A DNA stretch of 13,128 nucleotides from Lachnospiraceae bacterium (lineage in GTDB: Bacteria; Bacillota; Clostridia; Lachnospirales; Lachnospiraceae). Location of the stretch: assembly GCA_003453515.1 (NCBI GenBank), contig DMLD01000209.1:1-13128 (forward strand). Reading direction: 5' to 3'. Positions 12,461 through 13,128 of this stretch are shown piece by piece (positions within the stretch are counted from its first letter, which is position 1; the number at the start of each line of letters is the position of its first letter). The position numbers were made by a program, and so were the translations under genes. The notes beneath the pieces are model-generated. The model was not told the origin of the DNA, searched no databases, and saw only the letters and a program-made list of their open reading frames with translations.

Positions 12461-13128
12461 ATGAGCAATGAAGAATTGACAAATGAAGAGGATATCAGAT
12501 CCCGTAACTTCATCGAAAACGAGATCGACAAGGATCTGGCGGAAGGAGTCTATGATCATGTGGTGACAAGATTTCCGCCTGAGCCCAACGGGTATCTGCA
12601 TATAGGTCACGCCAAGTCTATAGTTCTGAACGAGGGACTTGCAAAGGAGTACGGCGGTGTCTTTAACCTGAGATTTGACGACACGAATCCAAGCAAAGAG
12701 GATACGTCTTTTGTTGAGTCCATAAAAAAGGATGTAGAGTGGCTGTGCGGAGAGAAGCCGCCGGTATACTTTGCCTCCGATTACTTCGACAAGATGTATG
12801 AGTGTGCGGTGAAGCTGATCAAAAAGGGATTGGCTTATGTATGCGACCTCTCTGCCGATGAGATCAGGGAATACAGAGGTACGCTGAAGGAGCCCGGGAA
12901 GAACAGCCCCTACAGGGACAGATCAGTCGAGGAAAACCTCGATCTGTTTGAAAGGATGAAAAACGGCGAGTTCCCCGATGGCTCGAAGGTCCTTCGCGCC
13001 AAGATAGATATGTCCTCGCCCAATATCAACATGAGAGATCCTGTCATATACCGTGTGGCACATATGCACCATCACAATACGGGCGATAAGTGGTGCATTT
13101 ATCCGATGTACGACTTTGCGCATCCTAT
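12461..13128 (+). CDS. glnS: Glutamine-tRNA ligase, N-terminal part (3' truncated by window)
   Basis: The first 222 codons of glutaminyl-tRNA synthetase; the frame stays open to the right edge. It is a class I enzyme that charges tRNA-Gln directly. Visible marks are [17 protein letters not shown] with the HIGH motif at 47-50, [19 protein letters not shown], and [20 protein letters not shown] followed by [19 protein letters not shown], all typical of GlnRS rather than GluRS (which lacks the MRDPV-type segment). The start ATG 12461 has AGGGAG at 12446-12451, nine bases upstream. Because many Firmicutes make Gln-tRNA through GluRS and GatCAB, a true GlnRS narrows the organism to groups such as certain Clostridia. 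The remainder, including the KMSKS loop and anticodon domain, is outside the window. Confidence 0.96.
   Translation, partial: MSNEELTNEEDIRSRNFIENEIDKDLAEGVYDHVVTRFPPEPNGYLHIGHAKSIVLNEGLAKEYGGVFNLRFDDTNPSKEDTSFVESIKKDVEWLCGEKPPVYFASDYFDKMYECAVKLIKKGLAYVCDLSADEIREYRGTLKEPGKNSPYRDRSVEENLDLFERMKNGEFPDGSKVLRAKIDMSSPNINMRDPVIYRVAHMHHHNTGDKWCIYPMYDFAHP

Overview
The window reads as a gene-dense stretch of a Clostridia chromosome, most likely Lachnospiraceae. The reasons are: moderate G+C with strong Shine-Dalgarno sequences; consensus-type sigma-A promoters; a PheS with the Firmicute-style four-cysteine knuckle; DUF5685-like and DUF6142-like proteins that I know from this family; and a eukaryote-type HisA of a kind seen sporadically in these bacteria. 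All recognised genes lie on the + strand. I see no phage, transposon, CRISPR array, rRNA or tRNA gene.

Layout. (a) 3-803 is the C-terminal half of an acyl-CoA synthetase whose start lies outside the window. (b) 805-4177 holds four poorly characterised genes: a DUF5685-like protein with two aspartate-rich motifs and a possible Cys3His metal site; a J-domain protein with glycine/tyrosine repeats and a ten-cysteine tail; a six-helix membrane protein whose ribosome binding site lies inside the J-protein reading frame; and a membrane-anchored kinase-like protein that lacks the catalytic aspartate. A perfect TTGACA-N17-TATAAT promoter, whose -35 box overlaps the DUF5685 stop codon, drives the last three. 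(c) 4218-7754 is pheS-pheT with its own promoter and no room for a T-box leader. (d) 7777-9740 holds a small DUF6142-like membrane protein, an AP2/degenerate-HNH/AP2 protein and an orphan HisA of the fungal/plant HIS6 type. (e) thrC follows and ends at a very long terminator hairpin. (f) 11473-12306 is a secreted SleB/CwlJ-type wall hydrolase with a WalR-like box at its promoter. (g) 12461 to the end is the 5' part of glnS, whose -35 box sits inside the hairpin of the preceding terminator.

How the genes fit together. Two aminoacyl-tRNA synthetase loci (pheST, glnS) and two amino-acid biosynthesis genes (hisA, thrC) are ordinary housekeeping. The most plausible undescribed unit is the J-protein/membrane-protein/pseudokinase operon, with DUF5685 just upstream. 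It combines a chaperone-recruiting domain, a metal-binding-like cysteine tail and a non-canonical membrane kinase fold. Its function is unknown, and treating it as one system is an inference from gene order and coupling.
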